DNA from: Actinocorallia herbida
GTDB taxonomy: Bacteria > Actinomycetota > Actinomycetes > Streptosporangiales > Streptosporangiaceae
NCBI RefSeq assembly: GCF_003751225.1
Contig: NZ_RJKE01000001.1
Span: 4,836,001 to 4,900,000, forward strand
DNA length: 64,000 nt
Direction of reading: 5' to 3'
Below the pieces are notes generated by a model, which was given only the letters and a program-made list of their open reading frames with translations, searched no databases and had not been told where the DNA came from. Below are positions 1-7,558 of the stretch, piece after piece; position 1 is the first letter of the stretch; every line of letters starts with the position of its first letter. The position numbers and the translations under genes were made by a program.

Positions 1-1
1 G

Positions 2-541
2 ACCGGCGCCGTGGCCGTGCTCCTCGCCGCCAACGCCTGCCTGCTCGCCTTCTTCCTGCTGCGCTGCGGCTACGGCGCCGACGGCGCCGATCAGATGCTC
101 ATCATCGTCTCCGTGGGCACGGCCCTGGCCGCGGGCCCGGCAGGCGCGGTCCGCGGCGCGGGGCAGTGGCTGATCACCGGGCAGCTCGTCCTCTCCTTCT
201 TCATCGCCGGCGCCGCCAAACTGGCGGGAGCGGACTGGAGGTCGGGGCGGGCCCTTCGCGGCATCCTGACGACCGACCGCTACGGCACCCCGGCGCTCGG
301 CCGCCTCGTGAGCCGCCATGGTGTCGCGACCCTCGCGCTGGGGTGGGGCGTCATGCTGATGGAGGTCTCCTTCCCCGTCACCCTCCTCGGGATCCGCGAG
401 TTGACGCTGGCCTTCCTCGTCGCGGGCCTGGTGTTCCACTTCGGTGTCGCGGCGGCGATGGGCCTCAACAACTTCTTCCTCACCTTCGCCGCCGCCTACC
501 CGGTCGCCGCCTACACCCTGGTCATGCCGCCCCCGCGTTGA
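2..541 (+). CDS. Membrane protein, HTTM-like, 5'-truncated by window edge
   Basis: The frame is open from the first bases of the window, so the true start is probably upstream; the first usable start is the GTG at 11. The visible 176 residues hold about four to five hydrophobic segments. A stretch reading FFIAGAAKLAGADWRSG, followed by a basic loop (ILTTDRYGTPALGRLVSRHG) and more helices, resembles the HTTM/vitamin K-dependent carboxylase-like membrane proteins, which have a similar K-L-x-G-x-x-W-x-x-G loop. No catalytic assignment is possible. It converges on alkB with only 33 bases between the stop codons. Membrane location is secure; the family name is a guess. Confidence 0.6.
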   Translation, partial: TGAVAVLLAANACLLAFFLLRCGYGADGADQMLIIVSVGTALAAGPAGAVRGAGQWLITGQLVLSFFIAGAAKLAGADWRSGRALRGILTTDRYGTPALGRLVSRHGVATLALGWGVMLMEVSFPVTLLGIRELTLAFLVAGLVFHFGVAAAMGLNNFFLTFAAAYPVAAYTLVMPPPR

Positions 542-574
542 TCGGACCGGGAGCCGGGCACGGGCGGGCGCGCC

Positions 575-1699
575 TCACCCGGCCGCGCCGTAGCGGGCGC
601 GGGCGGAGGGGTGGAGGTTAGTGCGGGTGAGGTCGCCGTCATAGTGGGCGAGGACCCGCTCGTCCATGACGTGCCGCCACAGCGGGGGCAGGTAGGCCAG
701 GACGATCATCGTGGCGTAGCCGGACGGGAGCTCGGGCGCCTCGTCGAAGTGGCGCAGGGCCTGGTAGCGGCGGGTGGGGTTGGCGTGGTGGTCGCTGTGC
801 CGCTGGAGGTGGTAGAGCAGCAGGTTGGAGGCGACGTTGTTGCTGTTCCACGAGTGGCGCGGAGCGCAGCGCTCGTACCGGCCGGACGCGGTGCGCTGCC
901 GCAGCAGCCCGTAGTGCTCCAGGTAGTTGACGACTTCGAGCAGCGAGAATCCGAACACCGCCTGGATCAGCAGGTAGGGCAGGATCTCCGGGCCGAACCC
1001 GGCGAGCAGCGCGCCGAACAGCGCGAACGTCAGCGCCCAGGCGTTCAGCACCTCGTTGGACGCCCGCCACGGGCCCTTGCCCGTGCGGGCGAGGCGGGCC
1101 TTCTCCAGATGCCAGCCGGACCTCAGGGAGCCCCACACGCTGCGCGGGAAGAAGTGCCAGAAGGTCTCGCCGAGCCGCGCGCTGGCCGGGTCCTCGGGGG
1201 TCGCGACGCGGCGGTGGTGGCCGCGGTTGTGCTCGATGAAGAAGTGCCCGTACGCGGTCTGGGCGAGCGCGACCTTCGCCAGCCGGCGCTCGTGCGCCTC
1301 CGTCTTGTGGCCGAGTTCGTGCGCCGTGTTGATGCCGATGCCGCCCACCGCGCCGAGGGTGAGGGCCAGGCCCAGCTTGTCGGCCACCGACAGGCCGCCG
1401 TGCGCCCACAGCCAGCACCCCGCGATCAGCCCGGCGTACTGGAGCGGCAGGTACAGGTAGGTGCACCAGCGGTAGTACCGCTGCTCCTCCAGCGCGGCGA
1501 TGGCGCTGTCCGGCGGGTTGGCGGCGTCCTTGCCGATGAGCTGGTCGAGCACCGGGAACAGGCCGAACAGGAAGACCGGCCCGGACCACCAGAAGAAGCC
1601 GGACCCGGTCGCCTCGGCGAGCCCCCAGGCGAGGAACGGGAACGACGGGACGAACAGCCCGAGCAGCCACAGGTACTTCTTCGGATCCACCCAGCCCAT
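575..1699 (-). CDS. alkB: Alkane 1-monooxygenase (AlkB-type membrane di-iron hydroxylase)
   Basis: Predicted to hydroxylate the terminal carbon of medium-chain alkanes in the cytoplasmic membrane. All histidine boxes of the AlkB/desaturase superfamily are present: HELGHK (about residues 127-132 from this start), EHNRGHH (156-162) and LQRHSDHH (298-305), plus the AlkB signature NYLEHYG (258-264). About six membrane helices surround them, and a length near 375 residues is usual. I chose the ATG at 1699 because GGAGG lies 4 bases before it; the ATG at 1717 has no ribosome binding site, although it is also open. There is no rubredoxin gene next to it, so electron donors must be encoded elsewhere. 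The adjacent divergent TetR gene and the inverted repeats between them suggest local repression. Confidence 0.93.
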   Translation of the reverse strand: MGWVDPKKYLWLLGLFVPSFPFLAWGLAEATGSGFFWWSGPVFLFGLFPVLDQLIGKDAANPPDSAIAALEEQRYYRWCTYLYLPLQYAGLIAGCWLWAHGGLSVADKLGLALTLGAVGGIGINTAHELGHKTEAHERRLAKVALAQTAYGHFFIEHNRGHHRRVATPEDPASARLGETFWHFFPRSVWGSLRSGWHLEKARLARTGKGPWRASNEVLNAWALTFALFGALLAGFGPEILPYLLIQAVFGFSLLEVVNYLEHYGLLRQRTASGRYERCAPRHSWNSNNVASNLLLYHLQRHSDHHANPTRRYQALRHFDEAPELPSGYATMIVLAYLPPLWRHVMDERVLAHYDGDLTRTNLHPSARARYGAAG

Positions 1700-1709
1700 C
1701 GGACCTCCA

Positions 1710-1737
1710 CTGGACATTTTCTAATAGATCTGTCCAG
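1710..1737. promoter_or_regulatory. Inverted repeat over the alkB start (candidate operator 2)
   Basis: CTGGACA and TGTCCAG form perfect 7-base arms separated by 14 bases. The left arm overlaps the upstream ATG of alkB (1715-1717). It shares the GACA/TGTC core with the second repeat at 1744-1765 and may be a second site for the same TetR dimer. Confidence 0.45.
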
Positions 1738-1767
1738 AAGTTAGACACTTTGCCCATCAAGTGTCAA
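1738..1767 (-). promoter_or_regulatory. alkB promoter with TetR operator in the spacer
   Basis: On the minus strand TTGACA (1767-1762) and TAACTT (1743-1738) are 18 bases apart, a good vegetative promoter pointing at alkB. Inside it GACACTT and AAGTGTC (1744-1750 and 1759-1765) form a perfect 7-base inverted repeat with an 8-base centre. A repressor bound there would block polymerase. The divergent tetR start is 20 bases away. Confidence 0.65.
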
Positions 1768-1786
1768 TGCCCACTAGGGTGGTGAT

Positions 1787-2380
1787 GTGACGGAGTACAG
1801 GGCGTCGGTGCGGTCACTGCTCAAGGACCGGCTGCTCGACGCCGCCTATGCGCTGGTAACCGGCAACGGCTGGGACAGGCTGCGGATGTCGCACATCGCC
1901 ACCACCGCGGGCGTCAGTCGGCAGACCGTCTACACCGAGTTCGGCGCCAAGGACGCCATCGGCCAGGCCCTCGTCATGCGCGAGGTAGAACGGTTCCTGG
2001 AGGGCGTCGCGGAGAACCTCGACGCGCACCGCGCCGACGCCCGCGCCGCCTTCACCGCCGCCGTCGCCTACACGCTCGTCGCCGCCGCGGACAACCCGCT
2101 GCTCAAGGCGATCCTCACCAGCGCACGCGGCGGCGACGAGGCTCTGCTGGCGCACCTGACCACCCGCTCCGAGCCGCTCATCGACTCCGCGACCGCGATG
2201 CTCGACGCCTATTCCGCCGACGCCTGGCCGCAGGTCGCCGCGGCCGACCGGGAGATGGCCGTAGAGGCCGCCGTCCGCCTCACCGTCAGCCACATCGTCC
2301 AGCCGGTCGCGGCCCCCGACACCACCGCGGCCCGCATCGCCCTCGCCGTCGTCCGCATCGCCCGCCTCCCCGAAGCCTGA
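1787..2380 (+). CDS. TetR family transcriptional regulator (probable alkB repressor)
   Basis: This 197-residue protein has a typical TetR N-terminal helix-turn-helix: the recognition helix reads VSRQTVYTEFGAKDAI at about residues 43-58, after an alanine-rich first helix. The C-terminal ligand-binding domain is all helical and has no recognisable ligand signature. The start is the GTG at 1787. The gene is divergent from alkB and the shared 87-base gap contains two inverted repeats, so control of alkB and of itself is the simplest reading. The inducer is unknown; an alkane or alkanol would fit by analogy with other alkane hydroxylase loci. Confidence 0.88.
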   Translation: MTEYRASVRSLLKDRLLDAAYALVTGNGWDRLRMSHIATTAGVSRQTVYTEFGAKDAIGQALVMREVERFLEGVAENLDAHRADARAAFTAAVAYTLVAAADNPLLKAILTSARGGDEALLAHLTTRSEPLIDSATAMLDAYSADAWPQVAAADREMAVEAAVRLTVSHIVQPVAAPDTTAARIALAVVRIARLPEA

Positions 2381-2467
2381 CCGGCCCGCGAGCACCGTCT
2401 CCCGCCAGCCGCACGGCGGGGTCGCGCCGACAAATAATCTCTTGGTCAACACCGTCATGATGGAGGG

Positions 2468-2986
2468 ATGAGAATCCCGCACTACGGCCCCGGCGACCAA
2501 ATACCACCCCCGGTTCTCGTCGCCGCTTGGTTCAAGATCGGAGATCTCGCGACGGAGCGAGTGCCGTTCTGGGCCGCTCATTGGATCGCCGACGGGATGG
2601 ACGGGGAAGCCCTCGCGATCTTGGCCGGGATGGATGGGTCCGATCCTCATGAAGTCAGAGACCTCCTGCCTGCCGCACTCGCCGACACCCGGACTGCGGT
2701 CCCACATGAGATCTCCGATGCCGTCACGATCGTCTATCGGGATCTGGCACGGCTTCACCTGGCCGACAAGATCAGCGCCCGAGAGTTGATCTTCAAGGTC
2801 GCCGAGCTCATCGAGAACGCACACCCCGCTAGGGACTACCTCGATCAACCGCTGGGCGCCGCCAACGGCCTCGACTACGAATGGACCTGCGACCACTGCC
2901 GCACTCCAGAGGAGTTGACAAAGATCGTCCACGGCGCATGCCTTGCCCAGGTCAGACAGCAGCAGACCCCTCACCCCAGCGGCTGA
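2468..2986 (+). CDS. Hypothetical actinobacterial protein with C-terminal Cys-rich tail
   Basis: I do not recognise this 172-residue soluble protein. It begins MRIPHYGPGDQIPPP and is mostly helical. Its base composition is somewhat lower in GC than its neighbours, with several A/T third positions. Near the end a WTCDHCRTPEELTKIVHGAC stretch places three cysteines and a histidine close together, which could bind metal. GGAGG occurs only one base before the ATG, too close for normal initiation, so the ribosome binding site is unusual or the transcript is near-leaderless. No operon partner is evident: the TetR gene ends 87 bases upstream, and 434 bases without a gene follow. Function unknown. 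Confidence 0.6.
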   Translation: MRIPHYGPGDQIPPPVLVAAWFKIGDLATERVPFWAAHWIADGMDGEALAILAGMDGSDPHEVRDLLPAALADTRTAVPHEISDAVTIVYRDLARLHLADKISARELIFKVAELIENAHPARDYLDQPLGAANGLDYEWTCDHCRTPEELTKIVHGACLAQVRQQQTPHPSG

Positions 2987-3420
2987 GAACCGCACGAATC
3001 CCCGCGTTGACCCTCCGAACCCAAGGGCCAGAGCAACCGAGGAAGCCGAACGACCGCCAGGTCACCCTGAGGAACCTTCTGCGAACCACACACAGTCACC
3101 CCCGTCACCCACAGCTACCTGGCGGCCGGGGCCACGTTCGGAGGCTGCGGGCCTGGTCCGCACCCGCCGCTTCGCCTGGGCCGACCTGGTCTGCCACCCC
3201 GAACCTGGGAGTTCGTCGTCCGCAGGCAGCCGCGCCAGCGCCACGAACCTCATCCGGCTGACCCCGGCCCCGGCCACCGCGTCAGAACGGCCAGCCACGA
3301 TAAGAGGCACCCACCGGGCTCCTTATCATGGCCGGCCGTTCCATTGCTGCTCAAACCCCGCGTCGGTGAGGACGCGAGGCCCTGGCGGTGGCCGACCCGC
3401 CTCCGCTCCACTCGGTCTGG
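2987..3420. other. Gene-free stretch between hypothetical gene and crp
   Basis: Several overlapping frames are open here, but none shows a ribosome binding site, a recognisable domain or consistent third-position bias. The only structure I see is the long hairpin at 3285-3341. It may be decayed coding sequence. Confidence 0.5.
3285..3341. repeat. Long hairpin (24-base arms), half-copy at 60519-60552
   Basis: Arms at 3285-3308 and 3318-3341 match at 20 of 24 positions around a 9-base loop. The outer 8 bases, GAACGGCC/GGCCGTTC, pair perfectly. The right half and loop (3311-3344) recur near 60.5 kb. It is far larger than a typical terminator and there is no T-tract, so a mobile-element remnant or a structured repeat is possible. 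Confidence 0.6.
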
Positions 3421-4107
3421 CTACCACTCGATCTTCTTGATGTGGTCCTCAAGGCCTTCAGCGTCGAGGACGGTCGTGTGGCGCGAACGGGTTTTGATGT
3501 ATCCGCGGACGCGATAGTCACGTAGGGCGCGGGCGACGGTCTCGCGGGAGGAGTCGATGCATGCGGCGAGTTCGGCCTGGCTCAGGGGAGGAATCCGGAT
3601 TCCGCCGCCCTCGTCCGCGACGCCGGATTCTGCTGCCAGGGTCAGGAGGAGGCGACCGAGTCTGATGCGTCCGCTGTCTCCATGGAGGCCCATGATGCGG
3701 CCCTCGATCCCGCTGAGCCGGCCGTGGACGGCTCGGTACAGCGCTCTCCAGATGGCCGTGTGTTCTTCGAGGACGGCTTCGAACCGGGGCCGGGGAACCG
3801 CCAAGGCGGAGACGGGGTGCAGTGCGGTCACCGTGGTGGGCTCGGCGGCCTCAGTGATGAGGCTGACCTCGCCGACGATGTCGCCCGGCCCGAAAACGGC
3901 CACGACGAGTTCACGGCCTCGCTCGTCGACCGCGCTGGACTTGGTCCATCCGGATCGGATGACCGGTACGTGGTCGCTTTGTGAGCCCTGCCGCACCAGA
4001 ACGTCCTCAACGGCGAACGACCGTATCCGGCCTGTCTGCACGAGGGTGTGCCGGGCTGGCTCCTCGAGCGAGCTCCAAAAGACCGAGCGGATGGTTTCGA
4101 TGGCCAC
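3421..4107 (-). CDS. Crp/Fnr family transcriptional regulator
   Basis: The protein has 228 residues, the usual Crp length. The N-terminal half is a cyclic-nucleotide-binding-type beta barrel (about residues 10-125, with GPGDIVGEVSLI matching the conserved glycine-rich strand). A connecting helix and a winged helix follow (LSQAELAACIDSSRETVARA at about 176-195). No N-terminal or inserted cysteine cluster is visible, so an Fe-S sensor of the FNR type is unlikely; whether cAMP is the ligand cannot be read from the sequence. The start is a GTG four bases after the stop of a small membrane protein gene, so the two are almost certainly co-transcribed. Its targets are unknown. Confidence 0.85.
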   Translation of the reverse strand: MAIETIRSVFWSSLEEPARHTLVQTGRIRSFAVEDVLVRQGSQSDHVPVIRSGWTKSSAVDERGRELVVAVFGPGDIVGEVSLITEAAEPTTVTALHPVSALAVPRPRFEAVLEEHTAIWRALYRAVHGRLSGIEGRIMGLHGDSGRIRLGRLLLTLAAESGVADEGGGIRIPPLSQAELAACIDSSRETVARALRDYRVRGYIKTRSRHTTVLDAEGLEDHIKKIEW

Positions 4108-4110
4108 GGC

Positions 4111-4302
4111 TTACCCGTAGAGGGCGTAGAGAATCGCGGGGAAAGCGATGAGGACGGTCGCGACGGCGGTGAGCACGGCCACGGCTTTGCCGGGGTGGTG
4201 CTTGTACTCGCGGGCGATGAAGGCGACCAGCATGAAGAACGCGAGCGTGACGAGCGCGCCGGCCATGACCACAGCAGGGTCGGGCCCAGCAGCGTTGGGC
4301 AT
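4111..4302 (-). CDS. Small membrane protein, two predicted helices, co-transcribed with crp
   Basis: A 63-residue protein starting MPNAAGPDPAVVM. Two hydrophobic helices (about residues 12-28 and 41-62) flank a short basic loop, REYKHHPGK. The frame is open further upstream to 4488, but that extension has poor codon bias and no hydrophobic character, so I chose the ATG at 4302. The ribosome binding site is weak, with a purine-rich patch about 14 bases upstream. The stop is three bases before the GTG of the Crp-like regulator. It may be a membrane partner of that regulator; nothing in the sequence proves it. Confidence 0.6.
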   Translation of the reverse strand: MPNAAGPDPAVVMAGALVTLAFFMLVAFIAREYKHHPGKAVAVLTAVATVLIAFPAILYALYG

Positions 4303-4324
4303 CGGTGGGGGAATTCCTTCCGGA

Positions 4325-4624
4325 TCTACCAGGGGTTCGGACGCTCTCGCGCCCGCGAAGCCCTGGGATGCCGGGAAGTGAAGCTGTCGAAGCCCCGGTA
4401 CCCCTCGCCACGAAGCGAGATTGAGCACGGCACTAAGAGACGATCGTCGTGAAATCCAGAGGCACCGGCATTGGACAGCGTCCAACAAAGGTATTGGTGG
4501 AATACAGGAGACGGAACGCTACGCATGCGCTCAACGAGAAGGAACGGGCGGTTGGGGGGACTCCCGGGCTTCGACCTCCGAGAGCCTCATCCCCAACCGC
4601 CGTCAGCGCCGAACCCCTGGTAGA
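4325..4624. repeat. 300-bp segment bounded by perfect 16-base inverted repeats
   Basis: TCTACCAGGGGTTCGG at 4325-4340 is the exact reverse complement of 4609-4624; weaker similarity extends inwards and outwards. The 268 bases inside have no convincing gene. They contain a palindrome TTGGACAGCGTCCAA at 4471-4485 and an 11-base hairpin stem at 4547-4557 with 4591-4601. The shape resembles a MITE or a recombinase site remnant, but I see no target duplication. It adjoins a decayed serine recombinase. Confidence 0.5.
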
Positions 4625-4734
4625 GACCGAACGCTGTCAGCCCATAAAACATCTTTCCGGCAGGGCCGAGTGTGCTAATCGTGACACACATCCAGGCCGC
4701 AACCAGCTGCACCCCGGCACCCCTGCACGGTGTC

Positions 4735-5426
4735 TCACAGCTCCTTGCCGGCCTGGAGGGCGTCGTCGTCGTGGTCGCGGTCGTGGTCGCGGAGCATCCG
4801 CATGACGGTGGGGCGAAGGGGTGCTTGCCCGACTTGGCGCCGGTGGTGATGACGAGCTTGGCGGCGGACTCGCGCAGTGACAGGCCGTGGGTGCGGTGTA
4901 GGAGGGCCATGGCGAGCATGTCGGGGTCGGTGACGGCGCCGCCGCCGACGGTCTTGCCGCGGCCGAGGCGCTTGTGCTCGTGGGCGACGAGGGTGACCTC
5001 CAGGACCGTCTTGCGCATGTCCATCCCAAAGGCGATGGCCTTGTCGAGCTCGGGCCGGTGGGCCTGGCGGGTGGACACCTTCTCGGCGAACACCCTGCTC
5101 ACCCCGGCAGCGGCCAGGGAGTCGAGCTGGGCGTCGTAGGACCGGCGAGCCGTGCTCGCGCGTGCGTAGCCGATCCTCGCCTTCCCCGACGGCGCGGCGT
5201 CGGCGGCCGCGGGGCGCGGCAGCCCCTCCCGCACCGATCCCGGGCGCCGCTCGGGCGGGACGATGGTGAGGACCTTGGCGAGCGACGGCACGAGCCGGAA
5301 CCGGGCGGTGTAGTACTGGACGGCGACCTTGCCCTCGCCGGTTCTGCACAGTGGCCCTGCCGGGGCCGCGCAGATGGACATGGAGCAGTCGTGGGCCTCA
5401 ACGAGACGGAAGTCGGGGATGCTCAC
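4735..5426 (-). pseudogene. Decayed serine recombinase/resolvase
   Basis: From about residue 83 the frame starting at 5426 reads ARIGYARASTARRSYDAQLD, then VSRVFAEKVSTR and VLEVTLVAHEHKRLGRG. These match the resolvase catalytic domain, with the Ser of YARxS kept. The stretch that normally links HKRLGRG to the C-terminal part (about 40-50 residues, including the long helix) is missing. The helix-turn-helix region (LSLRESAAKLVITTGAKSGK) follows at once. The last piece, TVMRMLRDHD, lies in another frame, ending at 4735. An internal deletion plus a frameshift make it non-functional. The first 80 residues do not look like a resolvase. It is good evidence for an old mobile element here. Confidence 0.75.
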
Positions 5427-5438
5427 GCACCCATTGTT

Positions 5439-6389
5439 TCATGAGTGTGTTTCATTAGATGGGACGTGACCCGTTTCTCGGGGAGAAAGGTAATGATTGA
5501 GCGTTCGGAATGCTTCGTCGCGCTGGTAAAGAGCTTTGTCGAGCAGTTTTTCGAGGTTTTCGATCCGGGCGAGTAGCTCGGCGTGCTCCGGCTTGCCCGT
5601 GGGATGGTTCGGATCGCCGGTGTTCTCGGGATCGTCGTCTTCAGGGTCGAGCGCTTGGAGGTGCTCGGTGAGTTCGTCGCAGCGGGCCCGCGCCTCGTCG
5701 CGCTCGCGCCGGGCTTGGGTGAGCTGCCTGGTGAGCTCTTCGATCTCGGTCTGGAGGCCGGCCGTGTAGTCGTCCTGTTCGGCGCGGATCCTGTCGTTCT
5801 CGGCTGAGAGCAAGGCCAAGCGGCCATGGTGCTCGTCAAGACGCGCGTTGAGGCCGTCGAGCTGTTCCTGGAGGTGCTGAGCGTGCTGGCGGGTGGCGCG
5901 GAGCTGGTCCGCGGCCTCCGCGAGTTCCTCCCGGACTTTCAGGACCCGGTATTCGTGTGGATGGGCAGCACCTAGTGCATCACGGTGAAGTTGAAGGAGC
6001 TGTTCACGCACGGCTTTGGGGACGGGGGTGCCCGCCGCGTCGCGAAGCGCGAACAGATCGTCCAGCAGCCGCTGGGTCTTGGGGACCCGCTTGCCGTTCA
6101 AGTACCGGGACAAGCTGCCCTTGTCCACGCCCTTGGTCAGGCAGAACAGGCCCGGGGAGATGCCGGTCGAGTCGAACAGTTCCCTCAGGGCGGCCGACCA
6201 CGTCTTCACCTCGGGCCGGTTCTGCACCTCCGCACGCCCTCGCCCTTCCAGTTCGGCAAAGGCGCCGTCCTGCTTCCCGCGCTTGCGACGCTCCTCTTCC
6301 GCGAGCCTCGCGTGCTCCGCTTCCTCTTGACGCTTGGCGAGGAACTTGATGATCCGATCCACTTGCTCCTGCGTGGGGGTATCTCCCAT
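5439..6389 (-). CDS. Helix-turn-helix protein with long coiled coil
   Basis: The protein has 316 residues from the ATG at 6389 (MGDTPTQEQVDRIIKFLAKR); the frame is open to 6461, but that extension looks non-coding. It has three parts: an N-terminal charged helix (about 1-60); an XRE-like helix-turn-helix (about 65-115) containing GVDKGSLSRYLNGKRVPKTQ; and a long coiled coil (about 140-300) rich in Glu, Arg, Leu and Gln. It resembles the actinobacterial family of plasmid- or prophage-associated XRE proteins with coiled-coil tails, whose role is not established. The resolvase pseudogene lies 12 bases downstream and a small membrane protein gene is divergent, so the three may derive from one integrated element. 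Confidence 0.7.
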   Translation of the reverse strand: MGDTPTQEQVDRIIKFLAKRQEEAEHARLAEEERRKRGKQDGAFAELEGRGRAEVQNRPEVKTWSAALRELFDSTGISPGLFCLTKGVDKGSLSRYLNGKRVPKTQRLLDDLFALRDAAGTPVPKAVREQLLQLHRDALGAAHPHEYRVLKVREELAEAADQLRATRQHAQHLQEQLDGLNARLDEHHGRLALLSAENDRIRAEQDDYTAGLQTEIEELTRQLTQARRERDEARARCDELTEHLQALDPEDDDPENTGDPNHPTGKPEHAELLARIENLEKLLDKALYQRDEAFRTLNHYLSPRETGHVPSNETHS

Positions 6390-6567
6390 GTGGCCATCAT
6401 CGGGGCCCGTACAGCGTTCGGCGGCCATGTCGCCGGGAAACCGTTGCGGTACGTGGCGCAACGGTTCTCTCGGTTGCAGCGGGGCGCAACCTCAACCGAA
6501 GTGGCTTCCTGGAGGTAACCCGGCCGGGACATCCCCGGACCGGCCCATCTGCCCCATGGAGAAGACG

Positions 6568-6771
6568 ATGCCCCGCCGCCCTGCCGAACCGTTGCTCACC
6601 GTCCGTGCCGCGTTGATCCTCGGCTTGGCGCTTATCGTCGGCGGCACGGCCGGCGCGCTGGCCGTCTGGGCAGGCGGCGCGCTGCCCGAAGCACTCCTGA
6701 CTGCGGGCGCCGCCGCCGCGGGAACGATCAGCCTGCTCCACCAGATCATCGGCAACGACACTGATCGCTGA
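6568..6771 (+). CDS. Small two-helix membrane protein
   Basis: A 67-residue protein (MPRRPAEPLLTVR...). It has two hydrophobic segments at about residues 12-33 and 39-57 and a short polar tail. The start at 6568 is supported by GGAG seven bases upstream; an ATG at 6556 is in frame but lacks such a site. It is divergent from the coiled-coil helix-turn-helix gene. Small proteins of this sort are frequent beside such regulators in actinomycetes, but I cannot assign a function. Confidence 0.55.
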   Translation: MPRRPAEPLLTVRAALILGLALIVGGTAGALAVWAGGALPEALLTAGAAAAGTISLLHQIIGNDTDR

Positions 6772-6780
6772 GAGCTCGGT

Positions 6781-6831
6781 GTTTCATAGGTCCGCGTCGT
6801 CGCCCCACATGGATGAGACGGCCTATGAAAC
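6781..6831. repeat. Inverted repeat GTTTCATAGG...CCTATGAAAC
   Basis: Perfect 10-base arms at 6781-6790 and 6822-6831. Three further pairs (CCG/CGG) extend the stem after a one-base bulge, with a loop of about 25 bases. It lies 10 bases after a stop codon and may be a terminator, but the AT-rich outer arms are unlike GC-rich actinomycete terminators. An element end is an alternative. The rest of 6832-6969 shows nothing. Confidence 0.5.
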
Positions 6832-6969
6832 GGCTTCGTCCCTGCTTGAGCCTCGGTGCCGGGGAGGCATCGGGCTGGAGCTCGGCGGCAAGATCGGCGA
6901 GCCCGGACTCCAGGCCGGCGGGTGAGCCGGCGGTGATCCACCACACCGGGTAGTACCGGCATCATGTGA

Positions 6970-7380
6970 TCACGGCGAGGACTCCTCAGAGCCCTTCGCC
7001 GGCGGGCTGAACCGGGTCCCCTCGTCAGTGATGGCACCACGCTCCTGGACCTGCTCCACGGTCACGGCAACCCCGCTCAGGTCCGTTCCGCGCAAGTTCG
7101 TGCCGCGCAGCTCTGCCGCATGTAGATCCGCGTTGCTCAGGTCTGCGCCGCGTAGCTCTGCGTCGTGTAGGTCCGCGCCGTTCAGGTTCGCGCCAAGCAG
7201 GTTGATGGGATCGGTGTCGTGGTCTGTGCTAACGCGGCCGATGATGGTGAGGGCGTCTTGGAGATCAGGACGAAAGCGTCGTGGGCCGGGCGGGGCGACG
7301 TCCTCTTCTTCGCTTGGAACGGTGCGGGGTACGCGGGCGTCGGCGGAAGCGTCGGAGCCGTCGCCGGCGGGGACCGGGTA
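6970..7380 (-). pseudogene. Pentapeptide-repeat protein, C-terminal fragment
   Basis: On the minus strand the frame ending at TGA 6970-6972 reads INLLGANLNGADLHDAELRG and continues with more A(D/N)LxG-type pentapeptides (about ten units, 7060-7200). Before them comes LQDALTIIGRV, the usual linker of actinobacterial pentapeptide proteins that carry an N-terminal membrane region. There is no start codon and no N-terminal half. The frame runs without a stop into the TetR fragment next to it, so two unrelated gene pieces have been joined. Confidence 0.75.
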
Positions 7381-7558
7381 GGTGACGAGCCAGAGCAGCC
7401 GGTCGCGCAGGGTGTCGCGGACGGGATCGTCGATGCGGTCGAGGAGGGCGCGGGCCTGGGCGGACTCCGTGGCCCGGTAGTGGTCGAGGGCGCGCAGGAA
7501 GAGCGTGTGCTTGTCGGTGAAGGTTCGGTAGAGGCTGCTGGGCCGGAGTCCGGTCGGC
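7381..7558 (-). pseudogene. TetR regulator fragment (recognition helix onward)
   Basis: Minus-strand frame reading TGLRPSSLYRTFTDKHTLFL, then RALDHYRATESAQARALLDR and LRDRLLWLVT. This is the recognition helix and first core helices of a TetR protein. The DNA-binding helices before it and the whole C-terminal domain are gone. It abuts, in the opposite orientation, the C-terminal third of an MFS gene. Confidence 0.7.

Noticed and set aside
2943-3440. 165-residue plus-strand frame after the hypothetical gene
   Set aside because: Overlaps the hypothetical gene, crosses the hairpin and ends inside the crp 3' end; Pro/Arg/Ser-rich without a ribosome binding site.
3828-4120. Plus-strand frames opposite the crp gene
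   Set aside because: Shadows of the Crp coding sequence; no ribosome binding site.
5439-6461. Start at 6461 for the coiled-coil protein
   Set aside because: The first 24 residues have no codon bias or similarity; ATG 6389 fits better.
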